Of a DNA stretch of 64,000 bases, positions 36,800 through 48,990 are shown one piece after another. The position numbers and the translations under genes were made by a program. Each line of letters begins with the position of its first letter. The stretch's first letter is position 1. This DNA comes from Clusia tigrina (Eukaryota; Arthropoda; Insecta; Diptera; Clusiidae). The stretch lies in NCBI GenBank assembly GCA_920105625.2, contig OV050030.1, forward strand, positions 428,636,240 to 428,700,239, read 5' to 3'. The notes beneath the pieces are model-generated. The model saw only the letters and a program-made list of their open reading frames with translations. It made no database searches and was not told where the DNA came from.

Positions 36800-38035
36800 T
36801 AAAGATATCCACAAGGCAACACGATTGATCACGATATGATAGATGGAAGGAATGAGTTCAGCGTCCTAGACGTGTTTTTCTTGCCGGAGGAGCCAACAAC
36901 GATTCGGATTAATTTGTTGTTGCAGATGGGTTTATCAACATCCCCAATACTAAAAGTCGCCAATAAATCTCCTCCGTGGCACCTCATGCCGACGTCATTT
37001 CTTCTAAGACTAAATAAATACGACAAAAACTCCACAGCCCATACTGTATATCAAAAACTCTTCCTTGAATATTACGAAGAGCTGAAATGTAAATACTGGA
37101 AATTTATCTTCACAGATGGGTCTAAATTGGAACACAGCACTTCCCTCGCAGTGGTCGATAACAACGGCAACACCATCGCAGCTGCACATCTTGAGCACTT
37201 CTGCTCTGTTTTCACAGCTGAAGCTACTGCGGTTTTGAAGGCCGTAGAATTCGCATCATCCACAAAAGGCAAATTCGTGATTTGCACAGACAGCTACTCA
37301 GCTATTTCCGCGCTCCAGAAAGAGTCCAACAACAGTCTTCTGGTAACACTTATTCGTGAAATACTGATCCAACACCGCAACAAAATTAAAATTATGTGGA
37401 CACCTAGTCACGTGGGAATACGTGGGAATGAGCTAGCTGACAACAGAACTAAACTAGCAGCCAAAGAGCCACTACACACATCTTCTTTCATAGAAAAGGG
37501 AGATATTCATAAACTAATAAGCAAACACCTGTGTCATAGGAAAAATTCGGACTGGATTAATACACTACACCGTTATGTTGCTATTAACCCGACAAGAACG
37601 AAACCAATCTTTCCTGCATCGAGCTCCTGTATAGAGTTAAAAATATTTGTACGGCTTCGGCTTGGTCACTCCAACTTGACCCACCAACACATCCTCAATG
37701 GCTCACAACCTCCATCATGTCCATACTGCAACTCTCCGACTCTGACCGTAGATCACATCCTCAACGACTGCGTTCATTTTAACCACATCAGATCCCAAAT
37801 ATTCCCAAACTTAACCCCTTCAAATTAATTAAAATTTGTTCACCCCGATACCATATGTAAATTCTACAATTTTTGTCATCAAACAAATATTTTAAACAGT
37901 ATATAAACTTTAATCAGTGTATAAGCTTTAATTAGTATAAGCGTGAAGGCCCTGGCAGCTAGTGCTCCCCTTACAATGTAAAATAATAATTAAGTTATTG
38001 TTTTTCTAGTAATAATAATAATAATAATAATAATT
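36800..38035 (+). mobile_element. 5'-truncated I-clade non-LTR retrotransposon with (TAA)n tail
   Basis: The ORF2 3' portion (36836-37828) carries an RNase H domain and a C-terminal CPYC...H...C knuckle. It is followed by about 180 bp of 3' UTR and a run of eight TAA units (38010-38034). TAA-repeat tails are typical of I-factor-like elements. Reverse transcriptase and endonuclease are missing, so it cannot move by itself. The 5' boundary is approximate. Confidence 0.78.
36836..37828 (+). pseudogene. I-like LINE ORF2 remnant: intact RNase H domain and zinc knuckle
   Basis: 330 codons open without a stop. RNase H catalytic acidic residues are all visible: D94 in FTDGSK, E129 in FTAEATAV, D152 in CTDSYSA, and D202 in GNELAD, with the accompanying SHVGIRGNE histidine at 192. 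The end carries CPYCNSPTLTVDHILNDC, a CCHC-type motif found at the ORF2 C-terminus. The domain removes RNA from cDNA hybrids during retrotransposition. Lacking the reverse transcriptase, the frame is a truncated remnant rather than a host gene, but its openness suggests recent insertion. Confidence 0.8.
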
Positions 38036-38044
38036 TGTTGTTTC

Positions 38045-39700
38045 AGCCAAAGTTCATAAGTGGTTGAGCAGAGTGAACAATCCACGTAACATTGCGCAGC
38101 GAAATATTGATGACTATAAGCTGGAATCACAACAGACCGGCCACTGTTCATTCCGCTCGACTCTCTGAACTTCTCCGGCAAACGCCAGATGATTGCAGCG
38201 ATGATGTACGGTCGGGGTGGATACATATTTCCCCACTCAATGCGAGTTTTTTGGGAAGGAGGTCCTTGGCTTCTAAACCCCACCAGCGAGAAACTAATTG
38301 TACGATGAAGAGTGTTGTATAGCTACTGTAGAGAAAGGGCTGCGTACATAAGAACCCTGCAGCCTGGTGCTGGACCAGATATCGCGAGAAGAGAAATGCT
38401 TGTTTAGAAGCAAAAAACGAAAAAAATAAAGCGCGAGCATGAAGAACTTGAAAAGTACCATAACAGGAATGAGGCCCAAAAATGTTATCAGCAAGACCGA
38501 AGGTTTTTGCCATAGGGCGTATTCATGCAAACATAATGATGATAATCTGGTCACAGCTGCACAGAGTATGCTGCACATATGGAGTGAGCATTTCTAAACT
38601 TTGCTGCCGAGTGACGTCGCCTCCAATACGAATCAGGGTGGAGACAATCAACCCGTGTCTCCAATGGACGAATTTCCCATACCACCACCTAGCCATGAGG
38701 AAGGGAAAATCGTATATACAACGATTGAAGAACAACAAAGCGAGAGACGGAGTTCAAAGCCGGCGGCGAGGATTAGATAGGGTACATGTATCAACTCCTA
38801 AGAAAAATCTGACTAGAAGAAAGCATACCCGACGATTGGAATCTCAACGGTAAAGTCAATCCCCTTTCTTCAGGGCAGGGCAAATTCAATAGGAGAAAAG
38901 TAAGCTTTATACCCATTGCATAAATGATCTTGTAAAGCGTGGTATGTGAAAGACCGAACCCAATTGCTGAACTATTGATTGGCCCTTACCAGTGTGGTTT
39001 CAGATCTGGCAAGTCCACCATCGACCAGATCTTCACACCACGCTAAATCATATTTGTTAATTTTAAATCCGCATTTGATAGAACATTAAGGGAGGAAGAT
39101 TACACAGCTGTGTCTGAGTTTGGTATCCCTGCAGAGCGGTATCCCTTTGTAGGTTGATGTTGAGCGATTCACAAACCTCCATCAAGGTAGAATCAAACCT
39201 CTTCGAACCATTGCAGACAAGGCGACCCTTTATCATGAGCACTCGTCAACCTGATCCTCGACTGTATAGTACAGATCTCTGATGTTCATCGTCTGGGTCA
39301 TGGCATAGCCATATGTAACCGCTCTTGGAGTGTTCGAGAGAGAAGGACTTCGTAAGATCTTCGGACCTTCGCACGTTGGAGATAACTTTTCCATCAGTAT
39401 GAACCCCACGCTGTATGTGTGAGCTATTCAATGACATCGGCGTGGCTGAGCACTATGATGCTCCGCTGTCTGGATTATGTGGCTAGAATGGACGAGGATG
39501 CTCCAGCTCGCGTTCGAGGCGAGAATTGAAGGTGGAAGACGAAGAGGACCGAAACTACGATGGAAAGGCCAAGTGGAGGCATATTTACCAAGACGGGTTG
39601 TCAGAAATTGGAGACCGCGCGCGCTTTGCGGTGGCGCTTGGAGCTCTTTGATTGGCGAGGCCGTAATACAGTAACAATCATCTAGGAAGAAGAGAAATCA
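38045..39700 (+). mobile_element. RTE-clade (BovB-like) non-LTR retrotransposon, heavily frameshifted
   Basis: Plus-strand pieces in changing frames follow the RTE order. ARLSELLRQTPDD lies near 38,150; a lysine-rich linker at 38,370-38,500; QRLKNNKA (38,720), the start of reverse transcriptase; YQCGFRSGKSTIDQIF (38,990), core RT; LRKIFGPSHVGDN (39,350); and FEARIEGGRRRGPKLRWK followed by VVRNW (39,510-39,615), the characteristic RTE C-terminus. Stops and shifts break every domain, so it is inactive. It begins directly after the TAA tail of the I-like element. Confidence 0.8.
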
Positions 39701-42520
39701 CCCTCGAGTTTCGACTTAAATACTTTCCAATATAATATGTTTTATTTTCAAATAATGTGGCATAACTCTAATGGGAGAAGTATTGGCGGGACCATGGAAC
39801 AGACAGTCTGGAATTTGCTTCCATCACTATAGATGTGGATTCCTCTCCATTGCAGTCGTGAATAGATTCGTGATTTGCATTCTGGTCTCCAGTCATCTTG
39901 CATCAGGCAGGTTGACTAATTACAATATAGTCTGATGGCCACCCAAAGGACTTTAATGAAAACAATTAGGATATCTACAATCCAGCCATTCAGGAGTCAC
40001 TGAATCGTTGCCATACTTTTTAGCCTGCAGCAGGTGATTTCTTATGAAGTCGTGTTTCATAAAATTTGCTTACTTTACACAGCTTTTTCACAAATTTTTA
40101 TATAGCCGTAGTGTTCTAAAATACTTGCATGTACGTGCACTTCCGTATATAGAATTGATGGTTCTTCCAATGCCTTTCAAGATTACCGTTTCGTTATCCT
40201 GAATAGAATTCGAATTACATAAATTAAGGGACAGTCATGTGCGCTTGCAGGCAGCAATGTGTGTGGCAAAGTGTTGGTGTTTTACGAGGCCACATCCGAG
40301 TGACACTTACCTTGGATGCGACCAAAGATAAGCGACTGATGAATTAAGCCACCCGCTTCACTCACAAATTATGTTCGGGTGCAAGTGAGAAATCCTTGTC
40401 ACAAGATAACATCATTCGTAGTAGGCCTCCGAGTAGTGGCTGCTGCACGCGCTCTTGTGTCAACTTGTGCAGCTCTCTACCTGAATGGATATAAATCGTG
40501 TTGCAATGGAGTTCAATTAAGCATTCTTCGAGCACAACGGTCGTAATTTAGTTTAATAATTTTATGTTTCTTAAAATTGCTGATTCATTAGCTCAAGTAA
40601 ACCGATGGTTGCAGGGAATCCTTCTAGTTGCAATTTTAAAAATACTTCCTTCTATATTTTAAGTCTCGAAGATACTTAGTTATATTTTCAGTGTTCAATA
40701 CAGATTTGATTATGTCAGTGGGCCTCTCCACTGCGCTGACATAAGTACTCCATTCTGCTTCCATGCCTTGTATAATATTAGGTATAGTCGCTGGCTAATG
40801 GCTTCCAATTTAAATGGCCTGACAAAATGCAGGACCTAATGGCAGCAGTAAAAAACGCAAAAGTTTTTCCGGACGCAATTGATGCCGCTGCCGCCACACC
40901 ATCTATCCGCCCATAACAAGTTTATTGTAAGGAATCTCGTGAGTACGCAAAAATAATAAAATATTAAGATGTTCAGCCATAAGCTTCGTCATTGCCGTTG
41001 CCAATTCCACTCCCCTGGCAACTGTTACAGTTCCTCCCACAGACTTCCGGTCTGCAGATTCTCCTTGACTTTGTTTGTTTGTTTTCTGTAGTTATTGTAA
41101 AGTTGTATTAATATTGTCCACCGTTTATGAGACCATATTTCCCTGTTTCGTTTTTTAGTGTCTGCTTCCTCAAGGACTGTACGCACGCACGCACGCACAC
41201 ACGCACGCACACACACTTACATCCTCGCATTCGTAGTCGTAGAAGTATTTCTCGCAGTATTTATATTCCTGGGAGGGCAAGGAAAAATACGAATGTACAA
41301 ATTGTAATCCACCACGACCACGTATCCTTGCTTAATTCTCTCCGAATTTTCATAAAAATGTGATGACGTAGTTTGTGCGGTTTCTGAATTGTTGAGTACC
41401 GCCCACTTCTCAGCATGTGGGTTCAAATTGAACCGTAATCGTTGCAACAAAGAACAAACAGAAAGCAGAAACAACAAATAACTGATTTCTATTTCGCAAT
41501 TCGTTGTTTTTCGTAGGAATCTGTTTTTGTCCGCATTTTGTCCCAATGCTCCCAAACACCCAAACGCATTCATTTAAACGGCGCAAATACGCTCTTAAGA
41601 GGAAAATTATAATTTGTTGGACTATTGAAATAACTGGGTGACTCGATTTTTCATATTAACTAAGTAACTACATACTATGATAGTATTGCCTTTCAGTATT
41701 CATGACTGACTATGAATAAGCATTTAGATTGCATTTCGATATGCGATGGTAAAGCTTAGAGTAACTCGATCTCGTTAATGCTGTAAGTCGTTCTCTCTTT
41801 CTGGCATCAATTATGCTACTTCTTTAATTGAATTAGTTCTCAAATATGTAGGAAGGATCTCGAAAACACGAAATATGAATATATAAGGTGTACGGCTCGA
41901 TAGTTAAGGACTATTGAGCAGCAGTTATAAGATTGTTTAAGAGTTGAAGCCTGAGTGCTTGGAGACCTTGGAAAGCGACGAAATGGAATGATTCTTGTAT
42001 TGAATTATAATTTGTGTAGTTTCTCGAAGATGAATTTGCGTTAAATTAAATTGCTTTAAATGAAACCCAAATGATCAAAGAAAGGTTTTTGTAAATTTCA
42101 CTGATGAAACCCAATTATCTGATACATTTTGGAATAATTCGTCTAATATTTATATGCAACAATAAAAAAATTATGAAGTATCCCAATATATAAATGCCCA
42201 GCTCTGGCGACCGCAAGAATTGGAGCCCTAGGAAACTATTTTCTAGTGGGACTATCGGACCTCTCGTCTGTAAAACCGAAGGACCTTTTAAAATACCTAA
42301 ATTCCACAATGAGGATATACCTAACAACCATCTTTTCCAGCTTTTAGGAGGGGTAATGGTTTTAGGACGGCGCTAACGCGAGGATGCCGTGGATCAGCCA
42401 CTTGAACGAACAAACGAACGAGCGATCCCAAGTTATAGATATTTACGAAAGGGAGACATTTAAAATAATAATTAATAGTTGAACCGAAAGACTCACTAAA
42501 CTCAATTCTGTAACCGAAGG
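39701..42520. other. Gene-free stretch between retrotransposon remnants
   Basis: About 2.8 kb of mostly unique-looking sequence. No exon, tRNA or clear transposon was recognised. It contains a GCAC/CA-type microsatellite at 41180-41216. Regulatory DNA for neighbouring genes is possible but unsupported. Confidence 0.45.
41180..41216. repeat. (GCAC)n / (CA)n microsatellite
   Basis: Alternating 'cgcacgcacgcacac' units over about 37 bp. It gives rise to meaningless TRTHT or RACVR frames on the two strands. Confidence 0.9.
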
Positions 42521-42524
42521 TTTC

Positions 42525-42985
42525 ACGGAAAGTTGCGAATATTGAGAATACTAGAAGTAGTAGAGTGCTTGGCCTGTCGAGAAGATATCTCCAAGGTCGT
42601 GGCTTGTATAACAGGTCATTGGCTGTTCGGCAGACATGCTCTCAGGCTGGGAGTATTCTCTAATGAATACTGTAGGATACAACCATTTTACCTACCTACC
42701 TACTGTAGAAGCTGTAGGGATGAAGCGGAGCAGGAAACTGTGGAACATCTCTTCTGTATGTTCTTGCCAGAAGCAGAGCGGGCTCTTTAGGCAAACACGC
42801 TTTCAGCTCCCTTACGGAAGTGTCCGGCGCGAAGATCAAACGAATCCTGCGCTTTATTAGGGCTTCAAACTGGTTTGACGAGTAAAGCAGAGGTCAGTGC
42901 TACGCGGTGGTATCGCAATGGACCCATAGTGGTCTGAGTGAGTTGGCCTGCAGACTGACTGCCACAAAAGCCTAACCTAACCTAG
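42525..42985 (+). mobile_element. R1/I-type LINE 3' fragment, family B, with 'cctaacct' tail
   Basis: The frame reads VACITGHWLFGRHALRLG, then (after a nested insertion) CRSCRDEAEQETVEHLFC, the knuckle region that follows RNase H. The 3' UTR includes 'gggcttcaaactggttt', 'cgcggtggtatcgcaa', 'tgagtgagttggcctg' and a terminal 'cctaacctaacct'. The same 3' UTR recurs at 46,880-47,015. Upstream boundary is approximate; frames are broken after the knuckle. Confidence 0.78.
42676..42700 (+). mobile_element. 25-bp LINE-tail insertion with 8-bp target duplication, nested in another LINE
   Basis: TACTGTAG occurs at 42668-42675 and again at 42701-42708, bracketing 25 bp that end 'ccattttacctacctacc'. 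That string is the extreme 3' end of the other LINE family (compare 59,960-59,977, 'gccattttacctaccta'). Insert plus duplication is 33 bp, so the reading frame across NEYC...RSCRDE is preserved. Confidence 0.8.
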
Positions 42986-44699
42986 TACCATACTAGTAGC
43001 GAATACAAGTATTTGCATTAATATTCATGGTGGTCAATCGTCCTTGCAACCACTGTTCTGCAACTATCTCAATAAGGTGTCATTTAGTTATGATTTTCTT
43101 GTTTATTTGATGCATTGACCTCGTTGTGGAAGCGTATCATGTACTGCTCATACTCTAAACTCACCGAACTAACAATGCTTCGCAGGTATTTGAGGTTCCG
43201 ATGTAAGTAGCTGGTGTATCAGATGTTTCAATGCCATAAGGTGAGATGTTACGAACGGTGTTATAAAGGTCCATTATATACTTTTGACGATATGGTTTCT
43301 TAGATAGGATGAAGTTCTTCAGAGCTTGATATGGAGATACCATGTTCTGTTTGCTGCCTGTATTCTGTGATGTATTGTGGCGAATTTATTGTTACTAACG
43401 AAGTTAGAGTTGTGTGTATTACTATAAAGGACTTGTAATGGGCTTACTAACTTTTTATTGCATTAACTTAGTATACAAAATGATTGATGATTTAAACAAA
43501 TCTAAATTTTTATCCATTATGAACTTTTATTTTTTACCAGAATTACTTGGAAAATTCTCTTTATTAATAAACAATTTTGCTTACGTGTGTGTAGAGTAAG
43601 TTCAGGGATAGCTTCTAGTGCATTTTCCCCTCCTTACCTGCAGACATCACACAATAATACCCAATGCTCACATGCATTAAAATCCCAGACATCCGGACAC
43701 CCGTTTTAAATTCACTGAGAAACTGCTACTTAATTTATGCCAAAAAATTACATTTAATTACCTCACGCATTCAATTGAAAAATTTGATAAATGGCTTCCT
43801 CGACAAAATAGATATGCATTTAGATGATGGTAAAATTCAAATGCTTCCATCAAATGGAAAAAACGAAAGGCTCGCATTCATAAGTGCACCCGTACAGAAA
43901 GGCATATCGCAGAAAATCATCAACGTCGTCCCTCCCGCTTTGTGGACTTTTGTTTTGTGTCAAAACGCCCGCCGACAATCAATCGCCGTAATCACGTCCA
44001 ATTATTAATAATAATTGCCCTCTGATCGGCAGAAGTTTGGAATAAAAAGAAAACACCACAAGCGACTTGATGACGTTGAATTAAGACATTAAATCGTTCA
44101 TTGAGGTAGTTTGGAAAAAATTTACATTATATGATTCGTTGTACGTGCCGATAAGTCATGGGAATCAAAGTGGATTGGCTCGCACTGCACTTGCAGAAGT
44201 TTGCTTTCATACTTTTTAACTAATGAAACAATAAAATTGTAATTAATTAATTCATAAAGCGATTACAACTGCAGACACAACCTGATTAGGAATTCAGGTG
44301 CGTTAGTGCATATTTCGGATTTCTTCAGAATTCCAGACAGTGCCATTGGCTTGCATTCGACTTTGTCGGTAGTTTTGTTCGATTCAGGCGCACGGTAACT
44401 GCCTCATTCCTCAAGGCAGATCAACAGTCAATAATATATATGAGCATTTTGATATACCCACATGCAAACAAATGCCATCACTCATGCTTGTCAATAAAAA
44501 TTGTAAAACGCGCGGCGAGGAACATGATCTATCAGAAACATGCAATCCTGACAACGAATATTTGCATTTCGTATTTCACTCGTATTTTGAATTTCAACAA
44601 ACAGAATGGGCTTGTAATGACTTCAAGCGGTTTACTTTCAAGTTTTTGATAAATATATTCCATTTTTTCAATTAATTTGAATCTATAATTTATTTATTT
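42986..44699. other. Unassigned, no gene recognised
   Basis: Non-repetitive-looking DNA. A short frame near 43,664-44,008 has no recognisable domain. The GC content rises locally around 43,920-44,060 ('cgtcgtccctcccgctttgtgg'), which could be conserved non-coding DNA, but this cannot be tested here. Confidence 0.4.
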
Positions 44700-45171
44700 A
44701 ATCATAGATACAAGTAGGATCAAGGATCCTGTATAGCACGACAATAAATTTTAATTGATATTATATACGAGTATCACAGAAATAGTGGTTAGATTGCAGC
44801 CAAGAATGTAGAATGTGTTGAGATGCAACTGAAGCGAGCTCAGACCGTCATACTTAATACGAGTATGTCATACATGCTGATGCTGATGGCTGTGTGGTAT
44901 GAATGGCCGCTGTTCGTGGCGCAAATTGTCGGCAGCAGCCATAAATCGGTTGGATATAAGCGGCGCTTAATGAAATTAACAAAACTTCGGTAAAAGTCCT
45001 TCATCATAGATACAAGTAGGATCAAGGACAATAAATTGTAATTGATATCATATACAAATGCCATGACATAAAGCATAAACGGTAAAAGTCCTTCATCATA
45101 GATACAAGTAGGATCAAGGACAATAAATTGTAATTGATATCATATACAAATGCCATGACATAAAGCATAAA
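44700..45171. repeat. 92-bp exact tandem duplication (44988-45079, 45080-45171) with a diverged relative at about 44,700-44,770
   Basis: Two adjacent 92-bp units, beginning 'cggtaaaagtccttcatc' and ending 'catgacataaagcataaa', appear identical. A third, diverged partial copy ('catagatacaagtaggatcaa…ataaattttaattgatat') lies about 290 bp upstream. Head-to-tail arrangement with no mismatch implies a recent duplication or an assembly artefact. Confidence 0.9.
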
Positions 45172-45739
45172 CAGTGACAGAAACAGAATTCTGTACATTT
45201 GCAACAGACGCTACAAAATTTAACGACAGAGAATGGGCATTTGGCGACAGATTAGACTTGTAGATTCTGTTGCAAATATACTGGATTCTGTTTCTGTTGC
45301 CGTTTCTGCTCTATGTTGTTCTGCACCTTAAAAGAATGCTTAGCTACAACTGCTCAGCCACTATGGATATAAATACCCTATTATGATGGGTCAAGCTAGA
45401 ATTAGAAGTACTTTAATTTTAGTTGAGATCAGAAATTCAAGTATTGTGTGTGGTTCATGCGGCAAGGATCGAATGGCAGCATAACAGGGACGCTGGATCG
45501 CAAACCAAACTTGGCCTTAATGTCTGCATTTGCGGGATCTGAAGAATGAGTCGTCCCATTGGAGATCTGTCAATGCAGTCTGTCAAATCTTGTAAAACTA
45601 ATTGTCATAGCTCTGAGGTGTCTCCTATTTGGGTTCAGTAGGAATATGGAAGTCATACGTTTTGAATTAGACCCAATTCAGTTCTGGTCCGGCAACGGTA
45701 TTTAAAGTGTGATTTGCTGACGCCACAGAACAGTTTATG
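45172..45739. other. Unassigned spacer
   Basis: No exon or element recognised between the tandem duplication and the following LINE remnant. Confidence 0.4.
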
Positions 45740-47015
45740 TCCAATAAACGACACTTAACATGGCCACGCTTACTTGTTGGACGGAAAGAAGGGGGCCTGA
45801 AATAAAACCCGATAAAATGGAATTCATCCTCTTCTCTAGGAAAAATAGACCTCCTACGGTCTCTCCGCTAATATACAAAGGTGTGAATGAAGGGGATGGT
45901 CAACTATCTGGAACTAATACTAGACAGGAAACTTACCTGGAAACCCTATATTGAGGATAGAGTTAGGAAGGCCAATATTGCTTTGTATACTTGTAATAAG
46001 CAGTCGGAATTAGGTGAGGGCTATTCCCACGAATTATCCACTGGTTGTACATCTCTGCGGTCAGACCTCTATTGTTATATGGAATACTGGTATGGTGGCC
46101 AGCCACTCAGATATAAAGATATTTGAAGCTTCTGAACAAGGTCAAAAGAACAGCTTTCCTGTGCATTTCTGGTGCTTTAAGGACTACCCAAACTAAAGCA
46201 TTAGAAGTGATGCTCAACCTATCTACACTAGATCTGGCACAAGTGGCCACTGCATCAGCGCTAAGGCTGAAGTGCACGGCGTGATGGAATAATCAGCAGA
46301 CTGACCACTCGACTATCATGTATACCTGGAGTAGTTGTGTCCAACACATTGACCACTCTATATCTAATTTCAACTTTGACAGGCACTTCAAGATGCATTT
46401 TCCGTCTAGAAGGGAGGCAAATACCCATGCCATAGAGAAGGGGGAACTGAATTTCTAAACTGACGGTTCCAAGCTTGACGATAGAGTCGGTTTTGGAGTT
46501 TTCTCAAAATAACTGGGACTGGAACTATCGTTCCGTCTCCCAGACTACCACAGTGTTTATCAAGCAGAGGTCCTAGTCATAAAGGAGGTAGCCGTCTACT
46601 TATAAGTAGACACGCCGTAACAAAAACCATTATAAATATCTACTGCGATAGCAAGGCGGCCATCAAGTTAATGAACTCGGTGGTACTGAAATCAGAGGTT
46701 TCCCAGGACTGCTAGGTAGCCAGCCCTAAATGATATCAACACCGTTTTCAGGGTACGCCTAATATGGATTCCGGGACATGGGGATATTGAAGTGAACTGT
46801 AGGGTTGATGAGTTACTTAGACGGGGTACCAACCTCCGTGTACGGGCAGATCCGAGGTTGAATATTTAGAATTAGACTGAATCGAAGGTCATCCTGCGCT
46901 TTATTAAGGCTTCAAAATGGTTTCACGAGTAAAAGCAGAGGTGCAGTATTACGCGGTGGTATCGCAAGGGACTCATAGGGTCTGAGTGAGACTGACTGCC
47001 ATGAAAACCTAACCA
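45740..47015 (+). mobile_element. R1/I-type LINE remnant, family B (RT thumb, RNase H, 3' UTR)
   Basis: In shifting plus-strand frames it reads IKPDKMEFILFSRK (45,800), LILDRKLTWKPYIEDRV (45,910-45,965), LYGILVWWPATQI (46,090), FLCISGALRTTQTKALEV (46,160-46,210), TDGSKLDDRVGFGVFS (46,460-46,505, start of RNase H), IYCDSKAAIKLMNS (46,640) and RVRLIWIPGHGDIEVN (46,755-46,800). The order is correct for the second half of ORF2. The 3' UTR (46,880-47,015) matches that at 42,830-42,985. Multiple frameshifts and stops make it dead. Confidence 0.8.
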
Positions 47016-48170
47016 AATCATTGGAGAATAGTCATAACTCTTGAAGTACTTATATCGCCTCAAGAAATAGTTGAGTTATGAAGGTATGCTTGACTCTCTG
47101 AGTAGAGGATAATGGTGCTGTCTGGAACCGGTCTTGTAGACAGATTTATTCTGGTGTGAAGAATGATTACACATATATATACTTGAAAGATGGACTTTCG
47201 ATTTCTAAGACAAACTGTTTAGTTTGCAAATCCCATCTAATATACTCGTATAAGGTTAATTTGCTCGAAGCCAAAATGGAATTTTTGCATTACTCCTATG
47301 AAAGGTCATTCTACTTTTAATGCCATTTCATATCGACATCATTGACAGCTGACATATGCATGCCCATATACGGATCTACCAAAATTCTTCATGTAGATTC
47401 AACAAAGAAAAGGATGTTTATGCTTTTCAGGACCTCACAGGTAGGATTGAAAAATGCTGGTCTGTGGAAATAAATCATTCCTTCCTTCTTTTATTTGGAT
47501 AAATAAATTTTATTGGCACTAACAACATAATCACAGATCACTGATTTTCGACGGTTTATTGATAAATTTGGTGTAACTTATTGCTTTGCTATACACTTTC
47601 CATTATCGTAGCGCTCCGTCAAACCTCCATTGAATTATTGTTCCACATCCGAATATGGGAAACACAAAAATTACTCCACACTAAGCTTAGACTCCACATT
47701 TACATGAAAATCTGGTGTCCGGGTCCTTTGAAAAATGTGCATATCTGCGAAATATTCCGGTGCAATCCTGAGAGTAACACCGTTAACTGGAAGACCGAGT
47801 GAAAACTGTGAATCTGCGTCACTCAATATACAAATAATGTGACCATATTTTGAAACATTTTTGTAAATATTTCTTCATAACCCAAAAGAAACTCAACTAA
47901 AAACTAAAACTTATCATAAAAATTATCTAATATTTTATTACTCTTATCTTATTATCATTGTTATTATTAGTGAGATTGAACGAATATCCCAGCTAGCTTT
48001 CGGAGGAGCGAATACTTCGTATTAGTCTTTTGTTAAAAAAAAAAATCTTAAAAACTATCTCAATATAAGGATAATTATCCTAGTTCAAATTTTCTCTTCT
48101 TCCTCAAATTATGAACACAAAACCTGTATAAATACTTCAGATGGTAGAGGATCCGGTTGGTGCTTAGATG
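47016..48170. other. Unassigned spacer
   Basis: AT-rich sequence with no recognised exon. An open 73-codon frame at 47,581-47,802 shows no known domain. Confidence 0.4.
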
Positions 48171-48174
48171 ATGA

Positions 48175-48990
48175 AACTAACTACTTCTTTCCCACAGGAA
48201 AGGTGACGACAGCCTTCTTAACGGAAGTCTTCGCTATTCTGGCTTCCTGGGTAATTGAGAGGAAATGGCAAAGGAAGTGCATAGACATCTGCAGTGACAG
48301 CCAAGCTGCACTAAAGACCCTTGCTAACGCTGCCTGCTCCTCGAAATTGGTCAGTGAATGTAAGGCAAACCTGAACAGTGCTGCAAAACACAATAGGTCA
48401 TGTCTTATCTGGGCTTCGGGGCATTGTGGTATTGCGGGGAATGAGATGGCTGACAAGTTGGCCAACGAAGCCTCCGTAATTTCACCATCGAGTCCGGCAC
48501 CCTTCATTGGTATCAGTTCTGCAATGATCATGCACTAGATCAACGACGTCGTGGACTCTGTCAACTGAAGGAGGTGTTCCGAGCTGAGCTCATGCAGAAC
48601 TGCTAAGTGCTTCGTGAAACAACCAGACAGCAAATTAGCGGCCTTTCTTCTGAAACTTAGCAGGAAGGACTGAGACTACACAACACATGTGGTCAACATT
48701 GGGTATCATCAACGATCTGATTTGCCAGTCTTGTCTTGAGAGGGACGACACTACTGAGCACTTCCTCTGTAGTTGTCCAACGTTAGCAAAGGATAAGATT
48801 AAGGCTATTGGGTGCTGATGTATTGACTATGAATATTGTTCCTCGATATTCTTAGGTTCATTCAAGAAACTAGGAAGTTCAAAGAAGAGAGACATTTTTC
48901 CCCCTTCCACCTCCTGAAACCTTTCCTACCTCTCTGTTCTTTCTGCCGCATCTATCCAGGGTATAATACAATGGTCCCTGTGATTGAGTA
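48175..48990 (+). mobile_element. R1/I-type LINE remnant (RNase H, knuckle and 3' end)
   Basis: The frame at 48,203-48,538 reads FLTEVFAILASW, then ICSDSQAALKTL, then LIWASGHCGIAGNEMADKLAN: RNase H with E, D, H and final D positions present, the first catalytic D block being lost. Beyond a stop, broken frames continue to a decayed cysteine knuckle ('tgccagtcttgtcttgagaggg', near 48,723). It is 5'-truncated. It differs from the other LINE copies and probably represents a third family. Confidence 0.75.

Noticed and set aside
38148..38578. Minus-strand frames of 94-121 codons
   Set aside because: Antisense to the RTE-like remnant, whose plus-strand pieces follow the expected domain order.
42971..42984. 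'cctaacctaacct' as an interstitial arthropod telomere repeat
   Set aside because: It is the 3' tail of the family B LINE; the other copy ends at 47,000-47,010 with a similar 'cctaacc' string. Diptera also lack TTAGG telomeres.
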